DNA from: Methylohalomonas lacus
GTDB taxonomy: Bacteria; Pseudomonadota; Gammaproteobacteria; Methylohalomonadales; Methylohalomonadaceae
Assembly (NCBI RefSeq): GCF_024808875.1
Contig: NZ_JANUCT010000013.1
Location: 1 to 64,000 of the forward strand
DNA: 64,000 bases
Direction of reading: 5' to 3'
Shown here: positions 1 to 12,143 of the stretch, in pieces
Layout of the letters: the number at the start of each line of letters is the position of its first letter
Numbering within the stretch: position 1 is the first letter of the stretch
Translations under genes and position numbers: made by a program
The notes under the pieces: generated by a model
Databases searched by the model: none
Told to the model about the DNA's origin: nothing
What the model saw: the letters and a program-made list of their open reading frames with translations, nothing else

Positions 1-69
1 CGTCTTGACCCCTTTCGCCAGCTCCGCCGCCAGCGCCTTCAGTTTGTCCTGATCCATTGTCTCTGCCAT
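1..69 (-). CDS. IS256-family transposase, N-terminal fragment (cut by window edge)
   Basis: Only the first 23 codons are inside the window, reading left off the edge from ATG at 69. The peptide begins MAETMDQDKLKALAAEL and continues AKGVKT. A short N-terminus with LA-x-ELAKG-x-KT is typical of IS256-family (mutator-type) transposases, where PEDL usually follows. The call is supported by the terminal-repeat-like sequence that lies just upstream at 101-130. The catalytic DDE residues lie outside the window, so I cannot tell whether the gene is intact. Confidence 0.6.
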   Translation of the reverse strand, partial: MAETMDQDKLKALAAELAKGVKT

Positions 70-130
70 TGATGGGCTCCTCTTGTACACTAGCATCAAT
101 GGGCAGTTACACAATTTGATTTACAGGCTC
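1..130 (-). mobile_element. IS256-family insertion sequence, one end
   Basis: The transposase start at 69 is preceded by about 30 bases (101-130) that read, on the minus strand, GAGCCTGTAAATCAAATTGT and on to GTAACTGCCC. This resembles IS256-family terminal inverted repeats. Position 130 is therefore the probable outer boundary. The sequence from 131 onward matches an intergenic repeat copy at 43662-43759, so the junction is visible by comparison. The other end and any target duplication are outside the window. Confidence 0.6.
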
Positions 131-230
131 CGCCCCCGCCGCGAACGGCTCCAGTTAATGGCTTATTGATGTTTAATTGTTCCTTGACACCGAAACGGGG
201 TCGGGCACGCTATTTAAATCACCAATCAAT
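131..230. repeat. Dispersed composite repeat B-E, copy E1 (interrupted by the IS)
   Basis: The stretch starts CCCCGCCGCGAAC and contains CCTTGACACCGAAACGGGGT, then GGGCACGCTATTT and a CACCAATCAAT tail. It aligns closely with 43662-43759 and more loosely with 59575-59654. The left part of the B element, GTAGGAGCGGCGA, is missing because the insertion sequence begins there. The repeat runs to the stop codon of yacG. Confidence 0.65.
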
Positions 231-426
231 GTCGCGTCACGTCGTCGTCCGGGAAATCATCGAAGTCGGCCGGCTCTTCTGACGGCAGGCGGTTACTGCC
301 GTCGAACCAGGCGCCCAGGTCGATCAGCCGACAGCGTTCGCTGCAGAACGGCCGGTAGGGATTTTTGACGGGATCCAGCTGGGTGCTGCGCCCGCATTGC
401 GGGCAGTTGCCTTTCGGAGTGCTCAT
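226..426 (-). CDS. yacG: DNA gyrase inhibitor YacG
   Basis: This is a 66-residue zinc-binding protein of the YacG family; the E. coli protein is of similar size and binds GyrB, inhibiting supercoiling. Four zinc-ligand cysteines are visible at residues 8, 11, 28 and 32 in CPQC and CSERC contexts, followed by the family signature RLIDLGAWF. The C-terminus is acidic. It is the last gene of the pilB-pilC-pilD-coaE-zapD-yacG cluster. Its start overlaps the end of zapD by 4 bases, so translation is probably coupled. The call rests on motif and context. Confidence 0.93.
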   Translation of the reverse strand: MSTPKGNCPQCGRSTQLDPVKNPYRPFCSERCRLIDLGAWFDGSNRLPSEEPADFDDFPDDDVTRH

Positions 427-1193
427 AAAATGCAGCAGTGCAGGTCGAATTCGATGTCATCCTTGGCCTGAACGGGGCGGCTGAGGGTGTCTTCGCGCTG
501 CAGAAAGCGGACAGTAAAGCGATGCTTGCCGCCGCTGATTTCAGGGAAATAGGGACTCTCGGCCGGTAACAGCACGCGAATGAGCTGGCAGTTGTTACCA
601 CTGTCCAGGTTTTGCTGAAAGAAGCCGTTGTTGGCAGTGCTGTGCCGTGGTGTGGCGCTGTTGCGGATGATCGATAATGCATAGCCGACCGCATCGCGAA
701 TGATACGGATATCGCGATACCAGCGATCGAGATCGTTGATGCGGCTTGCATCCGGCTGACTCAGCCAATGATGGTAGGCCGGCAGATCGAAACTGCAGGT
801 GCCGCTCGGTATGGTGCTACGCTGCCTGATCGAGCCGATCAGTTCATCGGCCCGCAGTCCCTGTCCCGGCTGACAACTGGGTGAGCGCAGTTGCTCGGCC
901 AGACCATTGATGCCCTGGAGAATGGTTTGTAACCGGTTGCCGTCGACCGCCGGGTTCTCCTTGAGATTGCTCAGGGTGGTCGCGTGACGTTCGAGTTCCT
1001 TGATCAACTCCCCCTTCAAATCGCTGCGCGCCAGAAGCTCGGCGATTTCGATCAGATTATTCAGGGCCTCGCGACTGTCCCATTCGCTCTGACCATGAAT
1101 GCGCACATCAACATTGCGGAACAGGTGCTCTAGTCGCAGGAAACTGCGGACCCGTTCGTTCAATGGTTGTTCGAAGATGATCTGATCGCTCAA
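423..1193 (-). CDS. zapD: Cell division protein ZapD
   Basis: The 256-residue protein begins with the family N-terminus IIFEQPLNERVRSFLRLEHL. ZapD (formerly YacF) is a cytoplasmic protein that bundles FtsZ filaments at the division site. The length fits the family, with an alpha-helical N-terminal half and a beta-rich C-terminal half. It sits between coaE and yacG, the classic gammaproteobacterial order, and starts 13 bases after coaE ends. Nothing unusual was seen. Confidence 0.93.
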   Translation of the reverse strand: MSDQIIFEQPLNERVRSFLRLEHLFRNVDVRIHGQSEWDSREALNNLIEIAELLARSDLKGELIKELERHATTLSNLKENPAVDGNRLQTILQGINGLAEQLRSPSCQPGQGLRADELIGSIRQRSTIPSGTCSFDLPAYHHWLSQPDASRINDLDRWYRDIRIIRDAVGYALSIIRNSATPRHSTANNGFFQQNLDSGNNCQLIRVLLPAESPYFPEISGGKHRFTVRFLQREDTLSRPVQAKDDIEFDLHCCIL

Positions 1194-1206
1194 GGTTATC
1201 TCGGTT

Positions 1207-1848
1207 TCAGGATGAAATGTGATCCGTATTCTTCTGGCCGGCTAGCGTCCGATAGTATTGATGCAGGCGTTCTACCTGCCGGGACAGATGCTGGTTGTCG
1301 GCATCGTTCATCAGTACGTCATCGGCCTGTTGCAGTCGCTGCTGGCGCGACAGTTGCTGCTGCATGATCTGCTGTATGGCGCTGCTGTCCTGCCCATCGC
1401 GCTGGCTGGCGCGCTGTATCTGCAACGCTTCCGGACAATCCACGACCACCACCCGGTCAACCTGATCAGCTGCACCGGTCTCCAGTAACAGCGGCACGAC
1501 CCAGATGACATAATCGGCCGTCTGCGAAGCCGAGCGTTCGGCCAATGCCTGGTAAACCAGGGGGTGTAGAATCGCCTCCAGGCGCTGACGCTCGCTATCA
1601 TCGTTGAATATGCGTTGCCGCAACGCCGCGCGTGACAGGTGTCCGTCAGCGTCCAGTACACTGTCACCGAAGGCGTCGCGGATCGCCCGTAACGCGGGTT
1701 GTCCGGGGGCAGTCAGCTCGCGTGTTAACTCATCGGCATCGAACACGGGCACCCCCAGCGCGGCGAACAGTTGCGCCGCCGTGGATTTGCCGCTGCCGAT
1801 ACCGCCGGTCAGGCCAATGCGTAGTGGTCGCTGCGTCGCAGCTGTCAT
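1207..1848 (-). CDS. coaE: Dephospho-CoA kinase
   Basis: The enzyme phosphorylates the 3'-hydroxyl of dephospho-CoA with ATP, the last step of coenzyme A synthesis. A P-loop GLTGGIGSGKST lies at residues 13-24 and is followed by the FDAD motif typical of CoaE. The 213-residue length is slightly above the usual 200-206. Its ATG overlaps the pilD stop by 4 bases, as is common where coaE follows the prepilin peptidase gene. Confidence 0.95.
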   Translation of the reverse strand: MTAATQRPLRIGLTGGIGSGKSTAAQLFAALGVPVFDADELTRELTAPGQPALRAIRDAFGDSVLDADGHLSRAALRQRIFNDDSERQRLEAILHPLVYQALAERSASQTADYVIWVVPLLLETGAADQVDRVVVVDCPEALQIQRASQRDGQDSSAIQQIMQQQLSRQQRLQQADDVLMNDADNQHLSRQVERLHQYYRTLAGQKNTDHISS

Positions 1849-2720
1849 CCGGCCAACGCCCAGGCCAGATAGGCCTGACTGATGGCCGGACCCGCTATCA
1901 GCGTGATCCAGCCGGCCGCGGCCAGGTATGGACCGAACGGAATCGGCACGCGCCGATCATGCCCGCCGAAGACGATCAACGCTACCCCGACAATTGCACC
2001 AACGAGCGAGGCCAACACGACAATCAGGGGGAGTGCGTCCCAGCCCAGCCAGGCACCAAGCATACCCAGTAGTTTGAAATCACCGTATCCCATACCTTCC
2101 TTGCCGGTCAGCAGGCGGAAAGCTTGATAAATCAGCCAGAGAATACCGTAGCCGCAGATCGCACCGAGTACCGCGGCATGCAGACTGGTGAACACGCCGA
2201 ACAGGTTGGCGGCCAGTCCCAGCCAGAGCATTGGCAGGGTGATGTCATCCGGCAGATACTGCGTATCCAGATCAATGACACTCAGGGTCAGCAATGCCCA
2301 GCTCAGGATCGCGGCCAGCAGGGCCGCCATGCCGAAACCGAAATGCCAGGCACTAATCGCGGCCAGCAGTCCCGCTGCCAGTTCGACTACGGGATAGCGT
2401 AGCGCGATGCGTTGGCGGCAACCGGCACAACGACCGCGCAGCCACAGATAGCTCAGTACCGGGATATTTTCGTACCAGCGGATGGCATGCTGACAGTGTG
2501 GGCAACTTGACGCCGGTGACGCCAGGCTCAGGGGCGTGGCATCGGCCGGGTCGGCATCAAGTTCCAGCAGTTCACGGCACTGACAGCGCCAGTCGCGCTC
2601 CATCATGCGTGGCAGCCGCAGTATGACGACATTCAGAAAACTGCCGATGACAAGGCCAAGTAATGCAAAACAGAAGATAAAGGCCGCTGGCGTGGCCTGT
2701 AGATAGCTCAAGATAGACAT
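1845..2720 (-). CDS. pilD: Prepilin peptidase / N-methyltransferase PilD
   Basis: This inner-membrane aspartyl protease cleaves the leader of type IV prepilins after glycine and N-methylates the new phenylalanine. An N-terminal membrane segment is followed by the cytoplasmic zinc loop with paired cysteines at 73/76 and 98/101. Catalytic aspartates lie in the DLDTQYLPD segment (about residues 150-152) and in GYGDFK (Asp214). The 291-residue length is normal. It lies downstream of pilB and pilC; its substrate PilA is encoded at 20784-21215. Confidence 0.95.
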   Translation of the reverse strand: MSILSYLQATPAAFIFCFALLGLVIGSFLNVVILRLPRMMERDWRCQCRELLELDADPADATPLSLASPASSCPHCQHAIRWYENIPVLSYLWLRGRCAGCRQRIALRYPVVELAAGLLAAISAWHFGFGMAALLAAILSWALLTLSVIDLDTQYLPDDITLPMLWLGLAANLFGVFTSLHAAVLGAICGYGILWLIYQAFRLLTGKEGMGYGDFKLLGMLGAWLGWDALPLIVVLASLVGAIVGVALIVFGGHDRRVPIPFGPYLAAAGWITLIAGPAISQAYLAWALAG

Positions 2721-2785
2721 TCGATAGCGCCCCGATGATCCCGACCGGTGCTGGTCGGGCTGGCTGATTGGTTGCGCCGCGTTGG

Positions 2786-4003
2786 CTAGACGACCTGACC
2801 CATCTTGAAGATCGGCAGATACATGGAGACCACCAGGCCGCCGATAATCACACCCAGGAAGGCCATGATCATGGGTTCGAGCAGGCTGCTGAGCGAGTCG
2901 ACGGCGTTATCCACTTCTTCCTCGTAAAAGTCGGCGACCTTGGCCAGCATTTGATCAAGCGAACCGGCTTCTTCACCGATGGCGACCATCTGTACGACCA
3001 TGTTCGGGAACAGCTGTGATTCGCGCATGGCCACCTGCAGCTGGGTACCGGTGGATATCTCGTCACGCATCTCCATGATGGCGTTATAGAAAACGATATT
3101 GCCGGAGGCACCGGCCACCGAAACCATGGCCTCGACCAGCGGCGTACCGGCGGCAAACATGGTCGACAGGGTACGGGCAAAGCGGGCTACGGCGGCCTTG
3201 TAGAGGATGTCACCGATAATTGGCAGCTTGAGCAGCGCGCGGTCGATGAAGCGTGCCACGCTGCGAAACCGGCGTCTGGATTCGATGATCGCCCAGATGG
3301 TGCCGCCGATGCCGAGGGCGATTGCCCACCACCATTTCTGGAAGACAGCCGAAAGATAGAGCACAAACTGAGTCGGCGCCGGCAGATCGGCGCCAAACCC
3401 CTTGAACAGTTCCTCGAACTGCGGGATGACGAATATCAGCAGGATGGCGGTGACGATGAAGGCCACGACGATCACGGCGAGCGGATAGAACAGGGCCTTC
3501 TTGATCTTGCCCTTCAGTGTCTCGGTCTTTTCCAGGTAGGTCGCGATCTTGTGCAGCAGGGTCTCGAGGATACCGGCCTGTTCGCCGGCCGCGACCAGGT
3601 TGACGTAGAGCTCGCTGAAATGGCGTGGGTGCTTGGCCAGCGCCTCGGCCAGCGTACCGCCAGACTCGACATCCCCCTTGATCGCGAGAATCAGTTCCTG
3701 CATGGCGACGTTCTCGTGACCGCGGCCGACGATTTCAAACGCCTGCACCAGCGGCACACCGGCTGACATCATGGTCGCCAGCTGCCGGCTGAATACGGTG
3801 ATGTCCTTGGTGGTGATCTTTTTTCTACCACCACCGAACAGGGGCTTGGGTTTTTTCTTGACCTTCAGCGGATTGATGCCCTGGCGGCGCAGTACCGCCT
3901 TGACCAGCGAATCGGAGGTGCCGGTCATCTCGCCCTTGACGCGCTTGCCGCTCTTGTCCGTGCCCTCCCAGACGAACATCACCGATTTTGCTGCTTCTGC
4001 CAT
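2786..4003 (-). CDS. pilC: Type IV pilus inner-membrane platform protein PilC
   Basis: The 405-residue polytopic protein has two repeated GspF/PilC domains, one starting near residue 70 (FSRQLATMMSAGVPL) and one near residue 275 (FARTLSTMFAAGTPL). Hydrophobic segments lie near residues 170, 220 and 380. It is the inner-membrane platform on which the PilB and PilT motors act. It follows pilB with a 38-base gap and precedes pilD. The start MAEAAKSVMFVWEGTDKSG is family-typical. Confidence 0.95.
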   Translation of the reverse strand: MAEAAKSVMFVWEGTDKSGKRVKGEMTGTSDSLVKAVLRRQGINPLKVKKKPKPLFGGGRKKITTKDITVFSRQLATMMSAGVPLVQAFEIVGRGHENVAMQELILAIKGDVESGGTLAEALAKHPRHFSELYVNLVAAGEQAGILETLLHKIATYLEKTETLKGKIKKALFYPLAVIVVAFIVTAILLIFVIPQFEELFKGFGADLPAPTQFVLYLSAVFQKWWWAIALGIGGTIWAIIESRRRFRSVARFIDRALLKLPIIGDILYKAAVARFARTLSTMFAAGTPLVEAMVSVAGASGNIVFYNAIMEMRDEISTGTQLQVAMRESQLFPNMVVQMVAIGEEAGSLDQMLAKVADFYEEEVDNAVDSLSSLLEPMIMAFLGVIIGGLVVSMYLPIFKMGQVV

Positions 4004-4041
4004 GATTTTATTCTATCCGTAAATCCTTAAAGCCCCGATTT

Positions 4042-5757
4042 CTATTCCTGCGTGACGCGGTTGACTTCTTTCATGTCGATAATGCCGTCGGCCACCTTTT
4101 TCAGCGCCGACTGGCGGATGTCCGGTATGCCCTCGGCACGCGACTGGTCGGCCAGCTGGATGGCGGTGGCGCCGTCCATGATCATGCGGCGCATGGCTTC
4201 TGACACCGGCATCACCTGGTAGATACCTGTACGTCCCTTATACCCGGCATTGCACTGATCGCAACCTTCGGCTTCGGAAATCTTGATGCCGGCCTCAATT
4301 TGCTTGTCGGTAAAGCCTTCTTCCAGCAGCACCTCGTTGGGCACCTCGATCGGTTTGACGCAGTTCTTGCACAGCCGCCGTGCCAGGCGCTGGGCGATGA
4401 TGATATTCACGGAAGTGGCAATGCCGAAGGTCGGCATGCCCATATCCTGCATGCGGGTTAGCGTCTGCGGCGCATCGTTGGTATGCAGGGTGGACATGAC
4501 CATGTGGCCGGTCATGGCGGCTTTCAGGGCGATGCCGCCGGTCTCGAGATCACGGATCTCGCCGACCAGGATGATATCCGGGTCCTGGCGCAGGAACGCT
4601 TTCAGCGCCTTGGCGAAGGTGAGGCCGGTTTTCTCGTCGACCTGAACCTGGTTGATGCCGGGCAGGTTGATTTCCACCGGGTCCTCGGCCGTCGAGATGT
4701 TGACCTCGGTCTGGTTGAGGATGTTGATGCCGGTGTACAGCGACACGGTTTTACCACTACCGGTCGGGCCGGTCACCAGGAACATGCCGTAGGGCTTGTG
4801 CAGGTTCTCGAGAAACAGTTCTTTCTGGAAGTCCTCGTAGCCGAGTACGTCGATGCCGAGCTGGGCGCTGGAGGAGTCCAGGATACGCATCACCACCTTC
4901 TCGCCCCAGATGGTCGGGCAGGTGCTGACACGAAAATCGATCGACTTGTGCTTGGAGACCTTCAGCTTGATGCGGCCGTCCTGCGGTACACGGCGTTCGG
5001 AGACGTCCAGCCGTGACATGACCTTGATGCGCGCCGCCATCTTCAGCGCCAGGGTGGTTGGCGGCCTGGCGACCTCGATGAGCACGCCGTCCATGCGCAG
5101 GCGGACGCGGTAAAATTTCTCGTAGGGCTCGAAGTGGATGTCCGAGGCGCCCTTCTTGATGGCGTCCAGCAACACCTTGTTGACGAAGCGCACCACCGGC
5201 GCGTCGTCGACCTCGGTATCGACCTGCTCGTCCTGTTTTTCATCCTCGACGTCCAGGCCGTCCAGATCGTCGAATTCCTCGTCGGCCATCTCGCCGAGTC
5301 CGCCGTCGGAGGCCTCGATCATCTTCTCGATGGCCTTTTCGAGCTTGGTCTCCTCGGCCAGGATGGCCTCGGTGTTCATGCCGACGGCGAACTTGATCTC
5401 GTCCAGCGCCTGCAGGTTGGTCGGGTCGGAGACGGCGACGTACAGCCGCTTGCCGCGCTTGTACAGAGGCAGCGCGTGGTGCTTGCGGATCAGGTCTTCC
5501 TTGAGGAGTTTGGTGATCTCGGTGTCGAGTTCGACGCTGTCGATGTCCAGCAGCGGCACGCCGAATTCCTCGGCCGCGGCCTGGGCGATCTTCAGACTGT
5601 CGGCGAGCTTGTTTTCAACCAGGTAGGAGACGAACGGCTGCTTTTTCTTGAGGGCGTTCTGGAAGGCCTCGGCGGCGGCCGATTCCTCCATCAGGCCATC
5701 GACGACCAGCTTGCGCGCCAGCCCGCTTAACTGAACCTTGTTCGTCGATACTGCCAT
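4042..5757 (-). CDS. pilB: Type IV pilus assembly ATPase PilB
   Basis: This cytoplasmic hexameric ATPase drives pilus extension. The 571 residues contain an N-terminal MshEN/GspE-N domain, an acidic linker (about 157-185), a Walker A GPTGSGKT at 330-337, a Walker B in DPDIILVGEIRD, and C-terminal zinc cysteines (CKNC and CDQC). The retraction ATPase pilT is not in this window. It is the first gene of the pilBCD-coaE-zapD-yacG run. Its upstream gap carries GC-rich palindromes. Confidence 0.96.
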   Translation of the reverse strand: MAVSTNKVQLSGLARKLVVDGLMEESAAAEAFQNALKKKQPFVSYLVENKLADSLKIAQAAAEEFGVPLLDIDSVELDTEITKLLKEDLIRKHHALPLYKRGKRLYVAVSDPTNLQALDEIKFAVGMNTEAILAEETKLEKAIEKMIEASDGGLGEMADEEFDDLDGLDVEDEKQDEQVDTEVDDAPVVRFVNKVLLDAIKKGASDIHFEPYEKFYRVRLRMDGVLIEVARPPTTLALKMAARIKVMSRLDVSERRVPQDGRIKLKVSKHKSIDFRVSTCPTIWGEKVVMRILDSSSAQLGIDVLGYEDFQKELFLENLHKPYGMFLVTGPTGSGKTVSLYTGINILNQTEVNISTAEDPVEINLPGINQVQVDEKTGLTFAKALKAFLRQDPDIILVGEIRDLETGGIALKAAMTGHMVMSTLHTNDAPQTLTRMQDMGMPTFGIATSVNIIIAQRLARRLCKNCVKPIEVPNEVLLEEGFTDKQIEAGIKISEAEGCDQCNAGYKGRTGIYQVMPVSEAMRRMIMDGATAIQLADQSRAEGIPDIRQSALKKVADGIIDMKEVNRVTQE

Positions 5758-6017
5758 GCCGTCTGTACACCCCTAGAAGACGCAACCAGCCAGAATTACG
5801 ATATTAGAGCATATAGCCCGAAATACCAACAATCGTCTGGGGCTTCCGCGCAACTCTTGCGAGCTTACTTTAACAATGCGGCCGGCGCGCCGGGCCACCA
5901 CGCCGGCGCCGGCAACGAATGGTTAATTCTTTTATTTCAATATGATAGCAATTGTGCAGCGATGCCGCGCCGGCGCCGGCGCCGTTGGCCGGCGCCCGGC
6001 TGCATCCCGGGACCGGT
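5758..6017. other. Intergenic gap with two GC-rich palindromic blocks
   Basis: Two blocks of overlapping GGCGCCGGC-type palindromes lie at about 5878-5913 and 5963-6000. They are separated by 49 bases that are mostly AT-rich. The second block can fold as GGCGCCGGC opposite GCCGGCGCC around a short loop and lies just after clpB. No T-run follows it, so it is not a textbook intrinsic terminator. The part nearer pilB (5758-5830) must hold its promoter, but I see no convincing boxes. Confidence 0.45.
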
Positions 6018-8636
<2,619 letters not shown>

Positions 8637-8676
8637 GGTTGGGTTGCCTCGGATGTTGAATTTACGATTACCCAGT

Positions 8677-8705
8677 TAATGGGGGCAGGGTAGAAGGTAT
8701 TCAAG
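8677..8705 (-). promoter_or_regulatory. Heat-shock (sigma-32) promoter of clpB
   Basis: On the minus strand a -35 box CTTGAAT (8705-8699) is followed by 14 bases and then CCCCATTA (8684-8677). This is very close to the RpoH consensus CTTGAAA-N11-16-CCCCATNT. It lies about 40 bases upstream of the clpB start codon, the expected place. Confidence 0.8.
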
Positions 8706-8714
8706 TCGACTATT

Positions 8715-8776
8715 GTGGGAGCGGATTAAAATCCGCGATTTTTTGCCCTTTATCGCCGATTGAAATCGGCTCCCAC
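8715..8776. repeat. Dispersed repeat A, copy A1 (nested inverted repeat)
   Basis: Outer arms GTGGGAGC (8715-8722) and GCTCCCAC (8769-8776) enclose two smaller palindromes, GGATTAAAATCC (8723-8734) and GCCGATTGAAATCGGC (8755-8770). The whole could fold like a cloverleaf. Related copies lie at 27994, 28189 and 43566. It sits between the stop of the dehydrogenase gene and the clpB promoter. Confidence 0.8.
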
Positions 8777-8863
8777 AAAACAGTACTGGAGCGTATCTCG
8801 TCATTCGTATTTCGCAGGCTCTTTCGAGATACGAGCGACGCTGAGCGGCCGCCTTGCAGCCGC

Positions 8864-10306
<1,443 letters not shown>

Positions 10307-10339
10307 CCTTCCCCCTGAATTCAGGTCCATCAGCGCCTG

Positions 10340-11104
10340 TTACCTGCAAGCATAGTCTACCGGCGCGGCGTCCATCCATATGAGGCTGGCCATACGGCCG
10401 GTCGTGCCGTCACGACGATAGGAATAAAAGCGTAGCGGGTCGCTGTAGGTGCAATAGCCGCAGTTGCAGCAGGTCTCGACACCGGCCCGGCGCAGGGCGC
10501 GCTCGGCCAGACCGGGAAGATCAGCCTGCCAGTGGCCCGGCCGGCCGCGCGTGAAACAGCTATCGGCGTTGGCGAAGGTGGCCAGGCAGGCGTCGCGGAC
10601 GTCGCTGCCGACCTCGAAGGCGGCCGGGCCGATCGCCGGGCCCAGCCAGGCCAGCAGATCGGCGGGATGCGCCGGCAGGGCGGCCACGGTGGCGTCGATG
10701 ACGCCGGCGACCAGACCGCGCCAGCCAACGTGGACCACCGCCACGCAGCTGCCGCCGCGGTCGGTCAGCAACAGCGGCAGACAGTCGGCGGTCAGCACGG
10801 CGCAGACCACCCCGGGCCGATCCGTCCAGCTGGCATCAGCCGGCCCGTCGTCGATCGTGTGGGCTGCGATGACACGCGGGCCGTGTACCTGCTGCAGCCA
10901 GGCCGGCTCAGCCGGCAGCTGCAGGCATTGCTGCAGCTGCCGGCGGTTGTGGTTGACGGCAGCGCCGTCGTCACCAACGTGGGCGGCGAGGTTGAAGCTG
11001 GCGTAGGGCGGTTTACTGTAACCGCCGGCGCGCGTGGTCGTGCCGGCATGAACGTGATCCGGTGCCGGCCAATCGGCGGCTAGCCAGGCGCGCGTATCAG
11101 CCAT
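10340..11104 (-). CDS. pgeF: Peptidoglycan editing factor PgeF (YfiH, laccase-domain family)
   Basis: The 254-residue protein has the family motifs TTRAGGYSKPPYASFNLA near the N-terminus, then ADCLPLLL, VVHVGWRGL and a C-terminal region with SDPLRFYSYRRDG. Characterised members remove wrongly inserted serine from muropeptide precursors and have purine nucleoside/polyphenol oxidase activity. The open frame extends upstream to 11326, but that part overlaps rluD and looks like out-of-frame translation. ATG at 11104 overlaps the rluD stop by 8 bases and gives the family-length protein. Confidence 0.9.
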   Translation of the reverse strand: MADTRAWLAADWPAPDHVHAGTTTRAGGYSKPPYASFNLAAHVGDDGAAVNHNRRQLQQCLQLPAEPAWLQQVHGPRVIAAHTIDDGPADASWTDRPGVVCAVLTADCLPLLLTDRGGSCVAVVHVGWRGLVAGVIDATVAALPAHPADLLAWLGPAIGPAAFEVGSDVRDACLATFANADSCFTRGRPGHWQADLPGLAERALRRAGVETCCNCGYCTYSDPLRFYSYRRDGTTGRMASLIWMDAAPVDYACR

Positions 11105-12092
11105 GCTCGCGGGTATCGGCGGCGAGCCGGTCGGCGAGATCCTGCATGTCGTCCGGCATGGCGGCCTCGAACTGCAGCGGTTCGCCCGAGCACGGGTGCG
11201 CCAGCCCCAGTGCGCAGGCGTGCAGGGCTTGGCGCCGGAACCCCTGGATGGTGCTGCGCAGCGATTCGGCGGCGCCGCGCGGCAGTTTCGGCCTGGGACC
11301 GTAAAGCGGGTCACCGAGCACGGCATGATTCAGGTGCGCCATGTGTACGCGGATCTGGTGGGTGCGGCCGCTCTCCAGGCTCACACGCACCAGCGTGTGG
11401 GCGCGGTAACGGCTGACCACGCGGTAATGGCTGACCGCCGGCTTGCCGCCGGTGACTACCGCCATGCGCGTACGCTGGCGCGGGTGACGGCCGATCGGTG
11501 CGTCCACCGTACCGCCGGCGGTAAGCACGCCGTTGACGATGGCCAGATAGTCGCGCTTGATGCTGCGTGCCTGCAGCTCGGCGACCAGCCGGGTATGCGC
11601 CGTCGGCGTGCGCGCGATCACCATCAGACCACTGGTGTCCTTGTCCAGGCGCTGGACGATGCCGGCACGCGGCAGTTTTGCCAGCGCTGGATCGTGGCCG
11701 AGTAGGGCGTTCATGAGCGTATGCCGCGGATTGCCGGCGCCCGGATGCACGACCAGCCCGGGTGGCTTGTTGATGACGAGGATGGCGTCGTCCTCGTGGA
11801 CAATGGCCAGCGGGATGGCTTCCGGCTCCAGGCTGGTCGCCGCCGGCAGCTGGGCACGGATGCGAATGTGTTCACCGCCAGCAACCTTGTCACGCGGCCG
11901 TGCCGGACGGTCATTGACCAGCACCTCGGCGTTGCGGATCCAGCCGCTGATACGCACGCGCGAGTGTTCGCGGTAAACCGTGGCCAGCGCCTGGTCGAGC
12001 CGTTGGCCGGCCAGCTCCGCCGGTAATGTACAGTCGAGGCAGATCGTCCCGTCGGCCGGTGCTGTATCGTTGTTCGATTCGTTCGCGTTCAC
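11097..12092 (-). CDS. rluD: 23S rRNA pseudouridine(1911/1915/1917) synthase RluD
   Basis: The enzyme isomerises uridines in helix 69 of 23S rRNA. The 331-residue protein has an N-terminal S4 RNA-binding domain (about residues 25-90) and a catalytic domain with the RLDKDTSG motif containing the catalytic aspartate, then the SGRTHQIRVH signature. It is translationally linked to pgeF and divergent from bamD across a 51-base gap. The bamD-rluD-pgeF neighbourhood is classic for gammaproteobacteria. Confidence 0.95.
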   Translation of the reverse strand: MNANESNNDTAPADGTICLDCTLPAELAGQRLDQALATVYREHSRVRISGWIRNAEVLVNDRPARPRDKVAGGEHIRIRAQLPAATSLEPEAIPLAIVHEDDAILVINKPPGLVVHPGAGNPRHTLMNALLGHDPALAKLPRAGIVQRLDKDTSGLMVIARTPTAHTRLVAELQARSIKRDYLAIVNGVLTAGGTVDAPIGRHPRQRTRMAVVTGGKPAVSHYRVVSRYRAHTLVRVSLESGRTHQIRVHMAHLNHAVLGDPLYGPRPKLPRGAAESLRSTIQGFRRQALHACALGLAHPCSGEPLQFEAAMPDDMQDLADRLAADTREHG

Positions 12093-12143
12093 GTCGATGG
12101 GCTCTGCTTTACCAAACGCGGCTTTGCCGATACCCTTGGCGGG

